A stretch of DNA of 64,000 nucleotides from Methanoregula boonei 6A8 (lineage in GTDB: Archaea > Halobacteriota > Methanomicrobia > Methanomicrobiales > Methanospirillaceae), in NCBI RefSeq assembly GCF_000017625.1, contig NC_009712.1, positions 1,054,001 to 1,118,000 of the forward strand. Direction: 5' to 3'. This document shows, piece by piece, positions 1 through 9,548 of this stretch; position 1 is the first letter of the stretch, and each line of letters opens with the position of its first letter. Below the pieces are notes generated by a model that had not been told where the DNA came from, did no database searches, and saw only the letters and a list, made by a program, of their open reading frames with translations. The translations under genes and the position numbers were made by a program.

Positions 1-1
1 C

Positions 2-694
2 GAGTACGTAGCCACAGGTGCGGCGGACCTGGGTATTACCGGTCACGATATGGTTGTCGAGCGGGAGTCCGATGTGGAAGAGATTCTCGATCTTCAGATA
101 GGAAAGGCAAAGCTCGTGCTTGCGGTCCGCGAGGAGTCGGATATTGCATCCGCAGGCGACCTCAAAGGCGCAAAAATTGCAACTGAGTTCCCGACCATCA
201 CCCGGCAGTACTTTGCAAAACACCACGTGCCGGTCACGATTGTCCTTGTCGGTGGTGCCTGCGAAGCAACGCCTCACCTTGGGATTGCCGATGCAATTGT
301 GGATCTCTCCAGCTCGGGGACCACCTTAAAGACCAACCACCTCCGGGTGCTCGACGAGGTACTTACCACGTCTACGCACCTTATTGCCAACCGCGCCTCG
401 CTTGCGGCCAAACGGGAAAAGATCGATGAGATCCATCTTGCCCTCGAGAGCGTGGTGCGGGCACGGGGGCAGTGCTACCTGATGATGAACGTGAAACGCG
501 CGGCGCTTGAAAAGGTAAAAGGAGTCCTCCCCGGGCTCTCTGGCCCGACGGTCATGGATGTGGCCTCGACCGAGGACATGGTCGCGGTCCATGCCGTGGT
601 AAATGAAGAACGGGTGTATGCACTGATCAACTCCCTGAAGCGGGCGGGGGCACGTGACATCCTGGTCCTGTCCATAGAAAGGATGATCCGCTGA
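2..694 (+). CDS. hisG: ATP phosphoribosyltransferase, long form (5' end outside window)
   Basis: First enzyme of histidine synthesis, joining ATP and PRPP. The reading frame is open from base 2, so the gene begins upstream; 230 residues are visible. The visible part has the end of the periplasmic-binding-like catalytic fold ([13 protein letters not shown] near the start of the window) and a C-terminal segment of about 75 residues with the pattern of the HisG_C regulatory domain, which binds histidine in the long, hexameric form of the enzyme. hisA starts 7 nt downstream and hisB overlaps hisA, so this is the distal part of a his operon. Feedback inhibition by histidine is known for the family and inferred here from the domain. 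Confidence 0.95.
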   Translation, partial: EYVATGAADLGITGHDMVVERESDVEEILDLQIGKAKLVLAVREESDIASAGDLKGAKIATEFPTITRQYFAKHHVPVTIVLVGGACEATPHLGIADAIVDLSSSGTTLKTNHLRVLDEVLTTSTHLIANRASLAAKREKIDEIHLALESVVRARGQCYLMMNVKRAALEKVKGVLPGLSGPTVMDVASTEDMVAVHAVVNEERVYALINSLKRAGARDILVLSIERMIR

Positions 695-701
695 TTGTGC
701 C

Positions 702-1412
702 ATGAGAATCTTTCCTGCTGTGGATATCCTTGGGGGAAGGTGCGTCCAGCTTGTGCAGGGAAAGCGGGAGAGTGCCACCGCGTATGGTGATCCCCTTACC
801 TGCGCACGGCGCTGGATCGATGCCGGGGCCGATGCCCTGCATGTGGTCAATCTTGATGGCGCATTTGGGGATTCTGCAAAGAACGCAGATCTGATCCGCG
901 GACTGGTAAAAGAGACCGGTATTGAGATCGAACTCGGAGGCGGGATCCGCTCGGTAGAAGATGCCGCCCGCTGGCTGGATACCGGGGCATCAAGGATTAT
1001 TCTCTCGACTTTCGCGATTAAGGAGCCCGAAAGCATCCGTACCCTCTCGCAGGAATTCGGGAGCGACCGGGTGATGGCTGGCGTGGATGCGAAGGGCGGT
1101 CAGGTTGCGATCCATGGCTGGCAGGAGACCGCAGGAGACTATATCGGGTGGGCACAACGGTTCGAACAGCTCGGCGCCGGTTTCCTCCTGTACACGAACG
1201 TCGATGTCGAAGGGCTCCAGGGCGGGATCGCTGCCGGGCCGGTCCGCCGGCTTATCGGGAATGTCAGGATCCCGGTGGTCGTTGCCGGTGGGGTATCGGC
1301 GCGTGCGGATGTGGCACTCTTAAAAGAGTCCGGGGCCTACGGCGCAGTGCTCGGGTCGGCGCTGTACAGCGGAAAGATTAACCTTTCAGAGGCTCTAGAG
1401 GAATCTCGATGA
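702..1412 (+). CDS. hisA: ProFAR isomerase (phosphoribosylformimino-AICAR-phosphate isomerase)
   Basis: Catalyses the Amadori rearrangement of ProFAR to PRFAR in histidine synthesis. 236 residues, the usual length for this (beta/alpha)8 barrel. The two catalytic aspartates are present: Asp8 in FPAVDILGG and Asp129 in [10 protein letters not shown]. Phosphate-binding glycine loops are visible near residues 79-82 (GGGI) and in the second half (VVAGGVS). The ATG follows the hisG stop by 7 nt, and its end overlaps the hisB start as ATGA, so hisA and hisB are probably translationally coupled. Confidence 0.97.
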
Positions 1413-1987
1413 ACGTTTCGCTTGCGCGGGAGACAAAAGAGACAAAAATTGCGCTCACCTTTGACCCCGAAGGGACAGGGAAGGTCGCGGTGGAGACCGG
1501 CATCCCGTTCTTCGACCACATGCTCACCGGTATGGCCCGGCACGGGGGATTTGATCTCACCTGCACAGTCACGGGGGATCTTGGTGTTGACAGCCACCAC
1601 ACGATCGAGGATACCGGCATTGTCCTTGGCGATGCGATAAAAGCGGCAATCGGTGAGGGGAGAGGGATCCGCAGGTTTGCCCATGCGATAATCCCGATGG
1701 ACGAATCCCTTGCACAGGTGGCCCTCGACTGCGGCGGGCGGGGCTATCTTGTCTATACCGGCACATTCGGGGCCCGGACGCTCGGGAACATTCCTCCCGA
1801 CCTCTTCGAGCATTTCTTTTATACGCTCTGCATCCATGCGGGCATTACGGCCCATATCCGGTTTACCGGCAGGAACGACCACCACCAGTGCGAGGCAATG
1901 TTCAAGGCATTCGGGATTGCCCTTGGCGAGGCACTGGCAAAGAGCGGGAAAACAAAAGAGATCCCAAGTACGAAAGGGACATTCTGA
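1409..1987 (+). CDS. hisB: Imidazoleglycerol-phosphate dehydratase
   Basis: Dehydrates imidazoleglycerol phosphate to imidazoleacetol phosphate in histidine synthesis. 192 residues, typical of a monofunctional HisB without the phosphatase domain of E. coli HisB. The two manganese-binding His-rich motifs are visible: FFDHML (34-39) with [10 protein letters not shown] (61-70), and a second set in the C-terminal half including GRNDHHQCE. The start overlaps the hisA stop by 4 nt (ATGA). It is the last recognisable his gene in this operon. Confidence 0.97.
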
Positions 1988-2091
1988 AGACCATTGGGAT
2001 CATCCCGCCACTGATCTTTCCGTAGTGAGCCGGCCAGATACCGGGGCAAAAATCCAATGGGAATTCAGAAATCCTGACATGAGGAGATGGA

Positions 2092-2382
2092 ATGGGCATT
2101 TTCCGGTACGATAGCAAATATGCAGCGCCGACAAAAGAGCAGCGCGAGCGGTACATGAAGGGAGACTGCGAAGAGCACTGTTTTGGGCCAGAGAACGAAA
2201 TTATGCTCATCGTGTACGACGAAGCAGCCTATCTCAAGAACGATACAGACGGATCCCGGATCCTCTTTACCGGGGCCAAAGACAAAGGAAAGGTATACGA
2301 CGAGATCAACCGTCTCCTTGCCGAAAACGCCGGGAGGGGGAGTGGCAGCCGGTCGTTTACTTCGGGGAGCAAGATTGAGTAG
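2092..2382 (+). CDS. Small conserved-looking protein of unknown function
   Basis: 96 residues with no recognised domain. The ATG is preceded by a good ribosome-binding site, GAGGAG at 2081-2086. The protein is hydrophilic and rich in Glu, Asp and Lys, has two Cys in a GDCEEHCFG segment (residues about 25-33), and ends in a Gly/Ser-rich tail. The CEEHC arrangement could bind a metal, but nothing else supports that. It follows hisB by about 100 nt on the same strand, so it may be read through from the his operon or have its own promoter. Function unknown. Confidence 0.6.
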   Translation: MGIFRYDSKYAAPTKEQRERYMKGDCEEHCFGPENEIMLIVYDEAAYLKNDTDGSRILFTGAKDKGKVYDEINRLLAENAGRGSGSRSFTSGSKIE

Positions 2383-2781
2383 GGTGTGCAAACGGGCCGT
2401 ACGCTACCCGATGTTGCACCCGAATCCTGCCGCTTTTGTATTTCTTACTTTTATTACGTGGGTATAAAGTGCCGTCTTTATCGTTCAATCTGAAGATATG
2501 ATCCGGCGGCGAAACGAACTCTGGTAAGTTACAGCACTTGATCGTGTTCGAGATCAAATTTATGTAGTACATCCCAAAAATCCGAATACGGATATATACG
2601 ATCAAGGAACCGCCCGAGGGCACAATTTTTAGTCGTTTTTATTTTTCGGCCCCGGGGTTCTCAGGAATTTATAGATTCTCCAACAATCCGATAAAGTCCG
2701 GGGCTGAAATCTTCGAATCAAAAAATAGAAAATGCAAATAAGTATATATGGCTGAAACTTTCAGTCAAAAAAAATAGGAAA
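2383..2781. other. Intergenic region before the PKD-repeat gene
   Basis: About 400 bases without a credible gene. It is more AT-rich than the neighbouring genes and has T-rich stretches near 2625-2645. At its right end it holds the promoter of the large PKD protein: a TATA box at 2743-2749 and a perfect dyad at 2752-2764. A second TATA-like stretch lies near 2590-2600. No RNA gene was recognised. Confidence 0.5.
2743..2764 (+). promoter_or_regulatory. Promoter and operator-like dyad of the PKD protein gene
   Basis: A box A element TATATAT at 2743-2749 would place transcription start close to 2770, about 10 nt before the ATG at 2782. Directly after it lies the dyad CTGAAA-C-TTTCAG (2752-2764), a position where a bound repressor would block initiation. 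The start codon has only a weak AGGA upstream. Confidence 0.5.
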
Positions 2782-5700
2782 ATGAAACTTTCTGGTTATC
2801 ATGCCCTAATGCTCCTTTTTATTATCGGTCTTATCGCGATAGCGATACTTCCCGGGATTAGCTCAGCGGCACTTAAAGATACCTCTACGGGAACTATATA
2901 TCAAACCCTTGAAGATGCCGCAACGGCAAATACCGGCAGTGATATCCTGTTCCTGATCAGTAACACTTCGGTGACCCTGACTCCTGGCAAGAACATTGTC
3001 CAGTTCCCGAACACCATTACCATTCAACAAAATAAGACATACACAGGGGGGAAAACAGATAAAGACTTTATATTTGTCAATGCAACAATTGGATTTAACG
3101 GAAACTCCCAGACCTATACATTGTCTCCTACCGGCAGTAGTCATTTCCTCATTTTCAGCTATGATCAGACCGGAACATTCCAGAATAATTCCCTCTTCGA
3201 AATTACCGGGAATTCGAATACGTTTAATCTTGGTGAATCCCATCCATCCCTGATCGCCGGGAGTTTTACCGGTACCGGGGTAAACCTCACGGGGAATTAC
3301 AATTCTCTTAATTCCTGGATCGGTGAACTTGAAGACGCCAATGGTGATGGCTATGCTTCCGATCTGTCGATAGTATTCAATCTGGCAGGCTCCTACAACA
3401 GCATCTCTGACACCCAGTCCTGTCCCCTGAATACCCAGGCGAGCGGGGGGATAGGGCTAAAAGTGACAGGTAATTTTAATGGAGCACCCGGGTCAGCCAG
3501 TGTAACAAGTCCGCCGACATCGGGCGAGACTTCCCCACCTATCTATATCGACACCAGCCAGATTTACAGTGCTCCCGGGGGGAAAATCTATATCGCTCCT
3601 TCAGCTAACGGGAATGTCATCCGGGATGATAATTTCAATCTGAATACGCAGCCACAGATCTATCTCTCGAATGGAACTGCAGGCACACAAACAACCTCCT
3701 GGTATTTCTTCAACAGCTCCTGGTCGCCTTCCGGCGGGAACAGGAACCTGACCATCGATACTTCGCAATGGTCTTTCCCGTTTGGAGGAAACGTAAGCCT
3801 GGTTGCCGGTATTTCCAACATTACCGGGCAGTCGACAGATATTATTCAGAACAGCTCCCTGTTCCTGGATTCTACTACCGGAGAATCGAGCGGGATCCTG
3901 AAAAATGACACAAGCTCCCTGAAATTCAACACTATCTCTGCTGTTGTCCCGGTGGGGATGTCGATTGGGAATAATACGTACCTCGATAAAAATAACAATA
4001 TTGTATCTACTCCTGGATCCCTGGGTTACGTAACCGTCCTTGATTTCAACCCCTACTACTCCCTGCCGAACGAGAACTTCAACAGTACCCGGACAACCGA
4101 CTGGAGTTCGATACCGGATTTCACTGCAGCCCATAATCTCACGTTAGTAGTCGAGAACAAGACATCGCATGCATTGCTGGGGAATATCAGTTACAACCAG
4201 GATCTCGATCTCTTGACATCTGGTGTTGATTCAGGTCTTGCCGTGCTCGGGAATAATCTCGCCATATCCTCGACCGGTAACAGCACCAACTTTACGATGA
4301 CTAACGCGGAACTGAATTCCGTATTTAATAACCCGGCCACCCTGACCATGTATCCCAACAACTTCCCGTTCGCCGGTTATGGGAATATTACTATCACGGC
4401 TACCACTGATTCGGGCACAACGACAACACTATTCGATAAAGGCACCTGGCTCAATTATGCCGGTTTCGTCAACTATCCTTCACAGAATGTCACAGTTATC
4501 GGTAACTCCAGTATTTCACTCCCGGTCCTCCATTTCAGCAAATACGATTTCTTTGAAACGGCTCCGGTCGCAAACTTCACCGGCACACCGACGAACGGAA
4601 ATGCTCCACTTACCGTGCAATTCACCGATACCTCGGCCTACAGCAACCCGGATTCCTGGAACTGGTCGTTTGGAGATGGCAATTTCTCAGTTGCACAGAA
4701 CCCTGCGCATACGTACGTCTCTGCGGGCAGCTACACGGTTTCCCTGACTTCTGCCGATGTCGGGGGGTCCAATACGACCACGATTGCAAATTACATCAAC
4801 GTCTCGGCGGCCCTGCCTGTTCCGATCTTCACCGGGACTCCGACTTCCGGCGCAGAGCCACTGAATGTCCAGTTCAACGATACTACCCCTGGAACCGGTA
4901 TCCAGTACTGGAACTGGTCGTTTGGAGATACCACCTGGTCCAATACAACAGACGTGACGGCAAAGAACGTAACACACCTGTACACAGCCATCGGCAGTTA
5001 CACGGTAAGCCTCTCGGTCACCAATTCATCGGGAATAAGCTCCCCGGCAACCGTTACCAATACGACCACGATTGCAAATTACATCAACATCTCAGCGGCC
5101 CTGCCTATTCCGATCTTCACCGGGACTCCGACTTCCGGCCCCGAGCCATTGAGTGTCCAGTTCAACGATACTACCCCTGGAGCCGGTATCCAGTACTGGA
5201 ACTGGTCGTTTGGAGATGCTACCTGGTTCAATACAACAGACGTGACTGCAAAAAACGTAACTCACCCGTATTCTTCGGCCGGTAGCTACACGGTGAACCT
5301 CTCGGTCACTAATTCATCAGGGCTGAGTTTCCCTGCGACCATTACCAATACGACCACGATTGCAAATTACATCAACGTCTCGGCGGCCCTGCCTGTTCCG
5401 ATCTTCACCGGGACTCCGACTTCCGGCGCAGAGCCACTGAGTGTCCAGTTCAACGATACTACCCCTGGAACCGGTATCCAGTACTGGAACTGGTCGTTTG
5501 GAGATGGAAACTGGTTCAATACAACTGATGTCACGGCAAAAAACGTAACGCACCCGTATACCGCCATCGGCAGTTACACGGTAAGCCTCTCGGTCACCAA
5601 TTCATCGGGAATAATCTCCCCGGCAACCGTTACCAATACGACCACGATTGCAAATTACATCAACGTATCAGCGGCCCTGCCTATTCCGATCTTCACCGGG

Positions 5701-8133
5701 ACTCCGACTTCCGGTTTCGAGCCGTTGAGTGTCCAGTTCAACGATACCACCCCAGGAACCGGTATCCGGTACTGGAACTGGTCGTTTGGAGATGCTACCT
5801 GGTTCAATACAACGGACGTGACTGCAAAAAACGTAACTCACCCGTATTCCTCGGCCGGTAGTTTTTCGGTAAGCCTCTCGGTCACCAATTCATCGGGACT
5901 GAGTTCCCCGGCAACCATAACCAACACGACAAAGCTTGCAAATTATATCAACGCGTCAGCGACCCTTCCCATTCCGGTCTTTACCGGTACACCGACATTC
6001 GGTCATGAGCCGCAAAATGTCCAGTTCAATGATAGCACGTCGGGGACTGGCATCCAGTACTGGAACTGGTCGTTTGGAGATGGAAACTGGTTCAATACAA
6101 CCGATGTCACGGCAAAAAACGTAACTCACCCGTATACAGCCATCGGCAGCTACACGGTAAGTCTCTCGGTCACCAATTCATCAGGAATACTCTCCCCGGC
6201 AACCGTTACCAATACGACTTCGATTGCAAATTACATCAACATCTCAGCCGCCCTCCCCATTCCGGTCTTTACCGGTAACCCGACATCCGGTCACGCGCCG
6301 CTGAGTGTCCTGTTCAATGATAGCACGTCGGGGACTGGCATCCAGTACTGGAACTGGTCGTTTGGAGATACCACCTGGTCCAATACAACTGACGTGACGG
6401 CAAAAAATGTAACCCACCTGTATTTGTCAGCCGGCAGTTACACGGTGAACCTCTCCGTCACCAATTCATCGGGGCTGAGTTCCCCGGCAACCATTACCAA
6501 CACGACTTCCATCCTGAATTATATCAGTATCACGGGCCCGCTGCCGGTCCCCTCATTTACCGGATCGCCCCGGGGCGGGAATGCGACGCTGGTTGTACAA
6601 TTCAATGACACTTCCATATCCCCGGGCATCACGGCATGGAACTGGTCATTTGGCGATAGTGGCTGGTCCAACACCACCAATGTTCTTCTCCGGAACGCCA
6701 CCCATCAGTATTCAGTGCAGGGATCGTATACGGTGAACCTCTCCGTAACCAATTCATCGGGATCAAATACCACGTCACAGACGGGGTACATTGTCGTAGG
6801 CCCCCCCCTTCCCATTCCGGACTTCACAGGATCGCCAACCCACGGGAACCCTCCTCTGGCAGTGCAGTTCAACGATACCTCGACATCTCCCGGCATCAAC
6901 TCCTGGAACTGGTCGTTCGGTGATAATATCTGGTTCAATACGACCGACATAACCGTCCGGAATGCGTCCCACACGTATTCATCGACAGGTACTTTTACCG
7001 TGAACCTGACGGTTACCAATACAACCGGCGTTAACACCACAAGCCGGTCGGGGTACATTTCCACGCTCCCCTCCCTGCCGATCCCCGCATTTACCGGTTC
7101 ACCGGTATCGGGTCTTGCCCCCCTGTTCGTCCAGTTTACTGATACGTCGACATCGCCGGGCATCAACTCCTGGAACTGGTCGTTTGGCGATGGCAGCTGG
7201 TTTAACACTTCCGATGCCACCCAGAGAAACGCAAATTATACCTATGTCAATGCCGGCAGTTACACGGTGAGCCTCTCGGTCTCCAATACTTCGGGGACTA
7301 ATACGACAACCCGGAATGGTTTTATCACTGCCACCAGCTCCAGCTCTTCCGCCCCGGCATCGCCCGGAAGCAGCGGCGTCTCGTCAAGTGTAGGTGGTTC
7401 AACTGCGGTGACTCTCTCTAGCGTCCCCTCAGGACAAACGGCGATATTTTCCTTTGACCAGAATCCCAATCCCGTTCAACCGGTTGCCGTCATCCAGGTC
7501 CAGGTCGTACCTTCACAAAACCTGGGAACCGTGGAGGTAATCGCGTTGCCTGCAACTATCGGTAAACCCCTGGAGGGGACCGTTGCCGGTTATATACTTA
7601 TCAATCTCGTTGGCGTCAATCCGGATGCAGTCGACCATGGTGTTATCACCTTCTCCGTCATTGAAGAATGGCTTGGCAACCACCAGGTAAACCCTGCAAA
7701 TATCGTACTGATGCGCGAGCACAACAATCAATGGACAGCATTGCCAACCACCTTTGATCACCAGGACGGGGATTACTATTATTTCGATGCAACTACGCCA
7801 GGTTTCTCGTACTTTGCCGTAGTGGCGCAATCCCCGGGAACTACCCCGGGGGCGACCGTGAAATCAACACCCGCTCCGGCAATAACACCGATTACCCCGG
7901 TCGTCACCACAGTGCCGACCTACGCGATTGTTCAGCGTACCCCGATTGTATCACCGGTGACCGTGGGAACGACTGCGGTTCCGGCAACATCGGCACCCTC
8001 GACGTCTTCCGGTATCCCGATCAATGTGTTCGCAGCGATCGGCGGGATCGTAATTGTCCTTGGGGGAATCCTCCTCATCAGACGATGGTGGATACGAAGA
8101 CAAAATCCGGCATTATTCCGGAAATATGACTGA
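2782..8133 (+). CDS. Giant secreted surface protein with ten PKD domains and a C-terminal membrane anchor
   Basis: 1783 residues. A signal peptide (about 1-29) is followed by about 560 residues rich in Asn, Ser, Thr and Gly with short hydrophobic strands, resembling a beta-solenoid region. Ten PKD domains then run from about 4563 to 7341, each with the WNWSFGD core. Next comes a region resembling the archaeal PGF-pre-PGF domain (ending with SYFAVVAQ), a Thr/Pro-rich stalk, a transmembrane helix (about 1745-1770) and a basic tail RRWWIRRQ. It is likely displayed outside the cell and anchored in the membrane, as an S-layer-associated or adhesion protein. Many NxT/NxS sites suggest N-glycosylation. 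Six consecutive PKD units are encoded by DNA with an exact 288-bp period. Specific ligand unknown. Confidence 0.93.
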   Translation: MKLSGYHALMLLFIIGLIAIAILPGISSAALKDTSTGTIYQTLEDAATANTGSDILFLISNTSVTLTPGKNIVQFPNTITIQQNKTYTGGKTDKDFIFVNATIGFNGNSQTYTLSPTGSSHFLIFSYDQTGTFQNNSLFEITGNSNTFNLGESHPSLIAGSFTGTGVNLTGNYNSLNSWIGELEDANGDGYASDLSIVFNLAGSYNSISDTQSCPLNTQASGGIGLKVTGNFNGAPGSASVTSPPTSGETSPPIYIDTSQIYSAPGGKIYIAPSANGNVIRDDNFNLNTQPQIYLSNGTAGTQTTSWYFFNSSWSPSGGNRNLTIDTSQWSFPFGGNVSLVAGISNITGQSTDIIQNSSLFLDSTTGESSGILKNDTSSLKFNTISAVVPVGMSIGNNTYLDKNNNIVSTPGSLGYVTVLDFNPYYSLPNENFNSTRTTDWSSIPDFTAAHNLTLVVENKTSHALLGNISYNQDLDLLTSGVDSGLAVLGNNLAISSTGNSTNFTMTNAELNSVFNNPATLTMYPNNFPFAGYGNITITATTDSGTTTTLFDKGTWLNYAGFVNYPSQNVTVIGNSSISLPVLHFSKYDFFETAPVANFTGTPTNGNAPLTVQFTDTSAYSNPDSWNWSFGDGNFSVAQNPAHTYVSAGSYTVSLTSADVGGSNTTTIANYINVSAALPVPIFTGTPTSGAEPLNVQFNDTTPGTGIQYWNWSFGDTTWSNTTDVTAKNVTHLYTAIGSYTVSLSVTNSSGISSPATVTNTTTIANYINISAALPIPIFTGTPTSGPEPLSVQFNDTTPGAGIQYWNWSFGDATWFNTTDVTAKNVTHPYSSAGSYTVNLSVTNSSGLSFPATITNTTTIANYINVSAALPVPIFTGTPTSGAEPLSVQFNDTTPGTGIQYWNWSFGDGNWFNTTDVTAKNVTHPYTAIGSYTVSLSVTNSSGIISPATVTNTTTIANYINVSAALPIPIFTGTPTSGFEPLSVQFNDTTPGTGIRYWNWSFGDATWFNTTDVTAKNVTHPYSSAGSFSVSLSVTNSSGLSSPATITNTTKLANYINASATLPIPVFTGTPTFGHEPQNVQFNDSTSGTGIQYWNWSFGDGNWFNTTDVTAKNVTHPYTAIGSYTVSLSVTNSSGILSPATVTNTTSIANYINISAALPIPVFTGNPTSGHAPLSVLFNDSTSGTGIQYWNWSFGDTTWSNTTDVTAKNVTHLYLSAGSYTVNLSVTNSSGLSSPATITNTTSILNYISITGPLPVPSFTGSPRGGNATLVVQFNDTSISPGITAWNWSFGDSGWSNTTNVLLRNATHQYSVQGSYTVNLSVTNSSGSNTTSQTGYIVVGPPLPIPDFTGSPTHGNPPLAVQFNDTSTSPGINSWNWSFGDNIWFNTTDITVRNASHTYSSTGTFTVNLTVTNTTGVNTTSRSGYISTLPSLPIPAFTGSPVSGLAPLFVQFTDTSTSPGINSWNWSFGDGSWFNTSDATQRNANYTYVNAGSYTVSLSVSNTSGTNTTTRNGFITATSSSSSAPASPGSSGVSSSVGGSTAVTLSSVPSGQTAIFSFDQNPNPVQPVAVIQVQVVPSQNLGTVEVIALPATIGKPLEGTVAGYILINLVGVNPDAVDHGVITFSVIEEWLGNHQVNPANIVLMREHNNQWTALPTTFDHQDGDYYYFDATTPGFSYFAVVAQSPGTTPGATVKSTPAPAITPITPVVTTVPTYAIVQRTPIVSPVTVGTTAVPATSAPSTSSGIPINVFAAIGGIVIVLGGILLIRRWWIRRQNPALFRKYD
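4813..6540 (+). repeat. Six tandem 288-bp PKD-coding repeats
   Basis: Equivalent bases of successive units fall at 4813, 5101, 5389, 5677, 5965, 6253 and 6541, an exact 288-bp (96-codon) period with no indel. Long stretches are identical between units, for example around the WNWSFGD and TNSSG codons. Three further, more diverged units start at 6541, 6808 and 7075 with spacing of 267 bp. Confidence 0.95.
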
Positions 8134-8334
8134 TACTCTTTTCCTCCCTCTGCATCCCATCCGACTTTAATCTCACCCTGTTTTTAATTGCATTCCCGAA
8201 CCAGTTTTCAGGCGGCTACTGGGGTTTTGGGTTAATGCATCCCGATCAATTATTTGCCGGCAGGTCGTTTGCGGGCGCCCGGGAGATTGACTGACCGGTA
8301 CACGCTTTTTTATTTGTTCTTTCCTAGCCGGTTT

Positions 8335-8865
8335 TTAAAAAGCTCCGCCCGTGTTGAGGAGCTGGTTAAAATTACCCGTGTCCAGCGAGGAAAACTGTGA
8401 CATCATGGGCTCGACGACCATGACATAGATAAGTACGAGCCCGATGACAACAACGGCTATGGCAAACACGACAAAAAGGACCACATGCAGCATCCGCATC
8501 TCGCAAAACGGGATCTCACCGGTGTTCATCTTTCCTGCCGTTTTATGCGCATCGTACATTGCATAGAGCCAGACGATAAGACCGGGAATGAGAAGGATGA
8601 CCAGACCCACGCAGGTCGCAATAAAGAGGGCAAAGCCCTTTGCCGTCTGCCCGTTGTAGACCTGCCCGAGACCAGGAAGGAGCGTAGAACAGGCCCCGGC
8701 GATTAATGTACTCTTCTGCTCCCGCGCCGGAACCGGCACAGAATATCCACCATATACGGGATATCCGGCCGGGGCTTTCCCGTCCATGCGGGTACCGCAT
8801 CCGCTGCAGAAACGGGGGGATGCCTCATCAGATATTTTACCGCAGTGCGGGCATACCATGGGCAT
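8335..8865 (-). CDS. Zinc-ribbon membrane protein with TM2-like domain
   Basis: 176 residues. The N-terminus is a double-knuckle zinc ribbon (CPHC at about 5-8 and CSGC at about 20-23). After a Gly/Pro/Tyr linker comes a hydrophobic hairpin with the LLPGLGQVYNGQ signature seen in TM2-like domains, then a third transmembrane segment (VVLFVVFAIAVVVIGLVL) and a short tail. The role of such proteins is not established; a zinc ribbon fused to a membrane hairpin is common in archaea. ATGs at 8865 and 8859 are both possible starts; neither has a strong ribosome-binding site. Confidence 0.8.
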   Translation of the reverse strand: MPMVCPHCGKISDEASPRFCSGCGTRMDGKAPAGYPVYGGYSVPVPAREQKSTLIAGACSTLLPGLGQVYNGQTAKGFALFIATCVGLVILLIPGLIVWLYAMYDAHKTAGKMNTGEIPFCEMRMLHVVLFVVFAIAVVVIGLVLIYVMVVEPMMSQFSSLDTGNFNQLLNTGGAF

Positions 8866-9146
8866 ACAGGTATTCCGGATTGAGATTGATCCAAGCAGGG
8901 TAAAAAGACTTGCCCGCCAGATACGGGAGGTATCCGGATCGGAAAGCCGTACCTAAGATCCGGCACAGTACGTAACTCCGGGAATGGTGGGAACCAAACG
9001 CAGAAATCAGGTGGCCCCTACGTGGTGAAGATGAGATACGATATGACCGTGTTTCGCTGTCTCAAAATACTGCATCCGCAAAATCAGACCGTCACAGAAT
9101 CGTTCCCCGCACGGACTTTGCGGAGTCGGGAAGAAAAAAGAGTTGA

Positions 9147-9353
9147 TCAGTTGGACTTGGATGCGAGATCAACATCTTCTTTCTTGATGGTCTTTCGGCC
9201 TGCGTGCTCGGCAAGCTTGTTTGCTTCCTTGGTGAGCTGGGCAATGTATTTCTCAGCCTTTACCACAAGAGCCTCTGCAGCATCGCTGCCCACTCTTTCG
9301 GCTCCGTTCTTCTTTGCAATGCGTACAACTGCGGCGATTGGTAAATCTGCCAT
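9147..9353 (-). CDS. Archaeal histone
   Basis: 68 residues forming a minimal histone fold. It matches the HMf family throughout: N-terminal MADLPIAAVVRIAKKNGAER, the central helix, and the C-terminal RKTIKKEDVDLA. It would form dimers and larger filaments that wrap DNA. The start is set at 9353, although the frame stays open upstream, because ATG here is preceded by GAGGTAAG at a good distance and because the family begins at this point; the upstream extension has no histone similarity. It is a single-gene unit pointing toward the methanogenesis marker genes. Confidence 0.97.
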   Translation of the reverse strand: MADLPIAAVVRIAKKNGAERVGSDAAEALVVKAEKYIAQLTKEANKLAEHAGRKTIKKEDVDLASKSN

Positions 9354-9548
9354 TTTTCTTACCTCAAAAAGAAAGTCTATTGGCACGTATAAAAACCTTG
9401 TGGGAAAATCCGCCAATTTGGCTGGTAAAACGATATCGGAAGGCATGGAGAACCGCTCGGACGAAATGCGTCAGGAATTTCGCAGAATAATTTTTATTGG
9501 CTTAAAATGCTTTATTTTGAAAAAAAAGGCGTTTTAAACAATTAAATT

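Noticed and set aside
9354-9446. N-terminal extension of the histone
   Set aside because: The family starts at the Met at 9353, which has a strong ribosome-binding site; the extension has no similarity.
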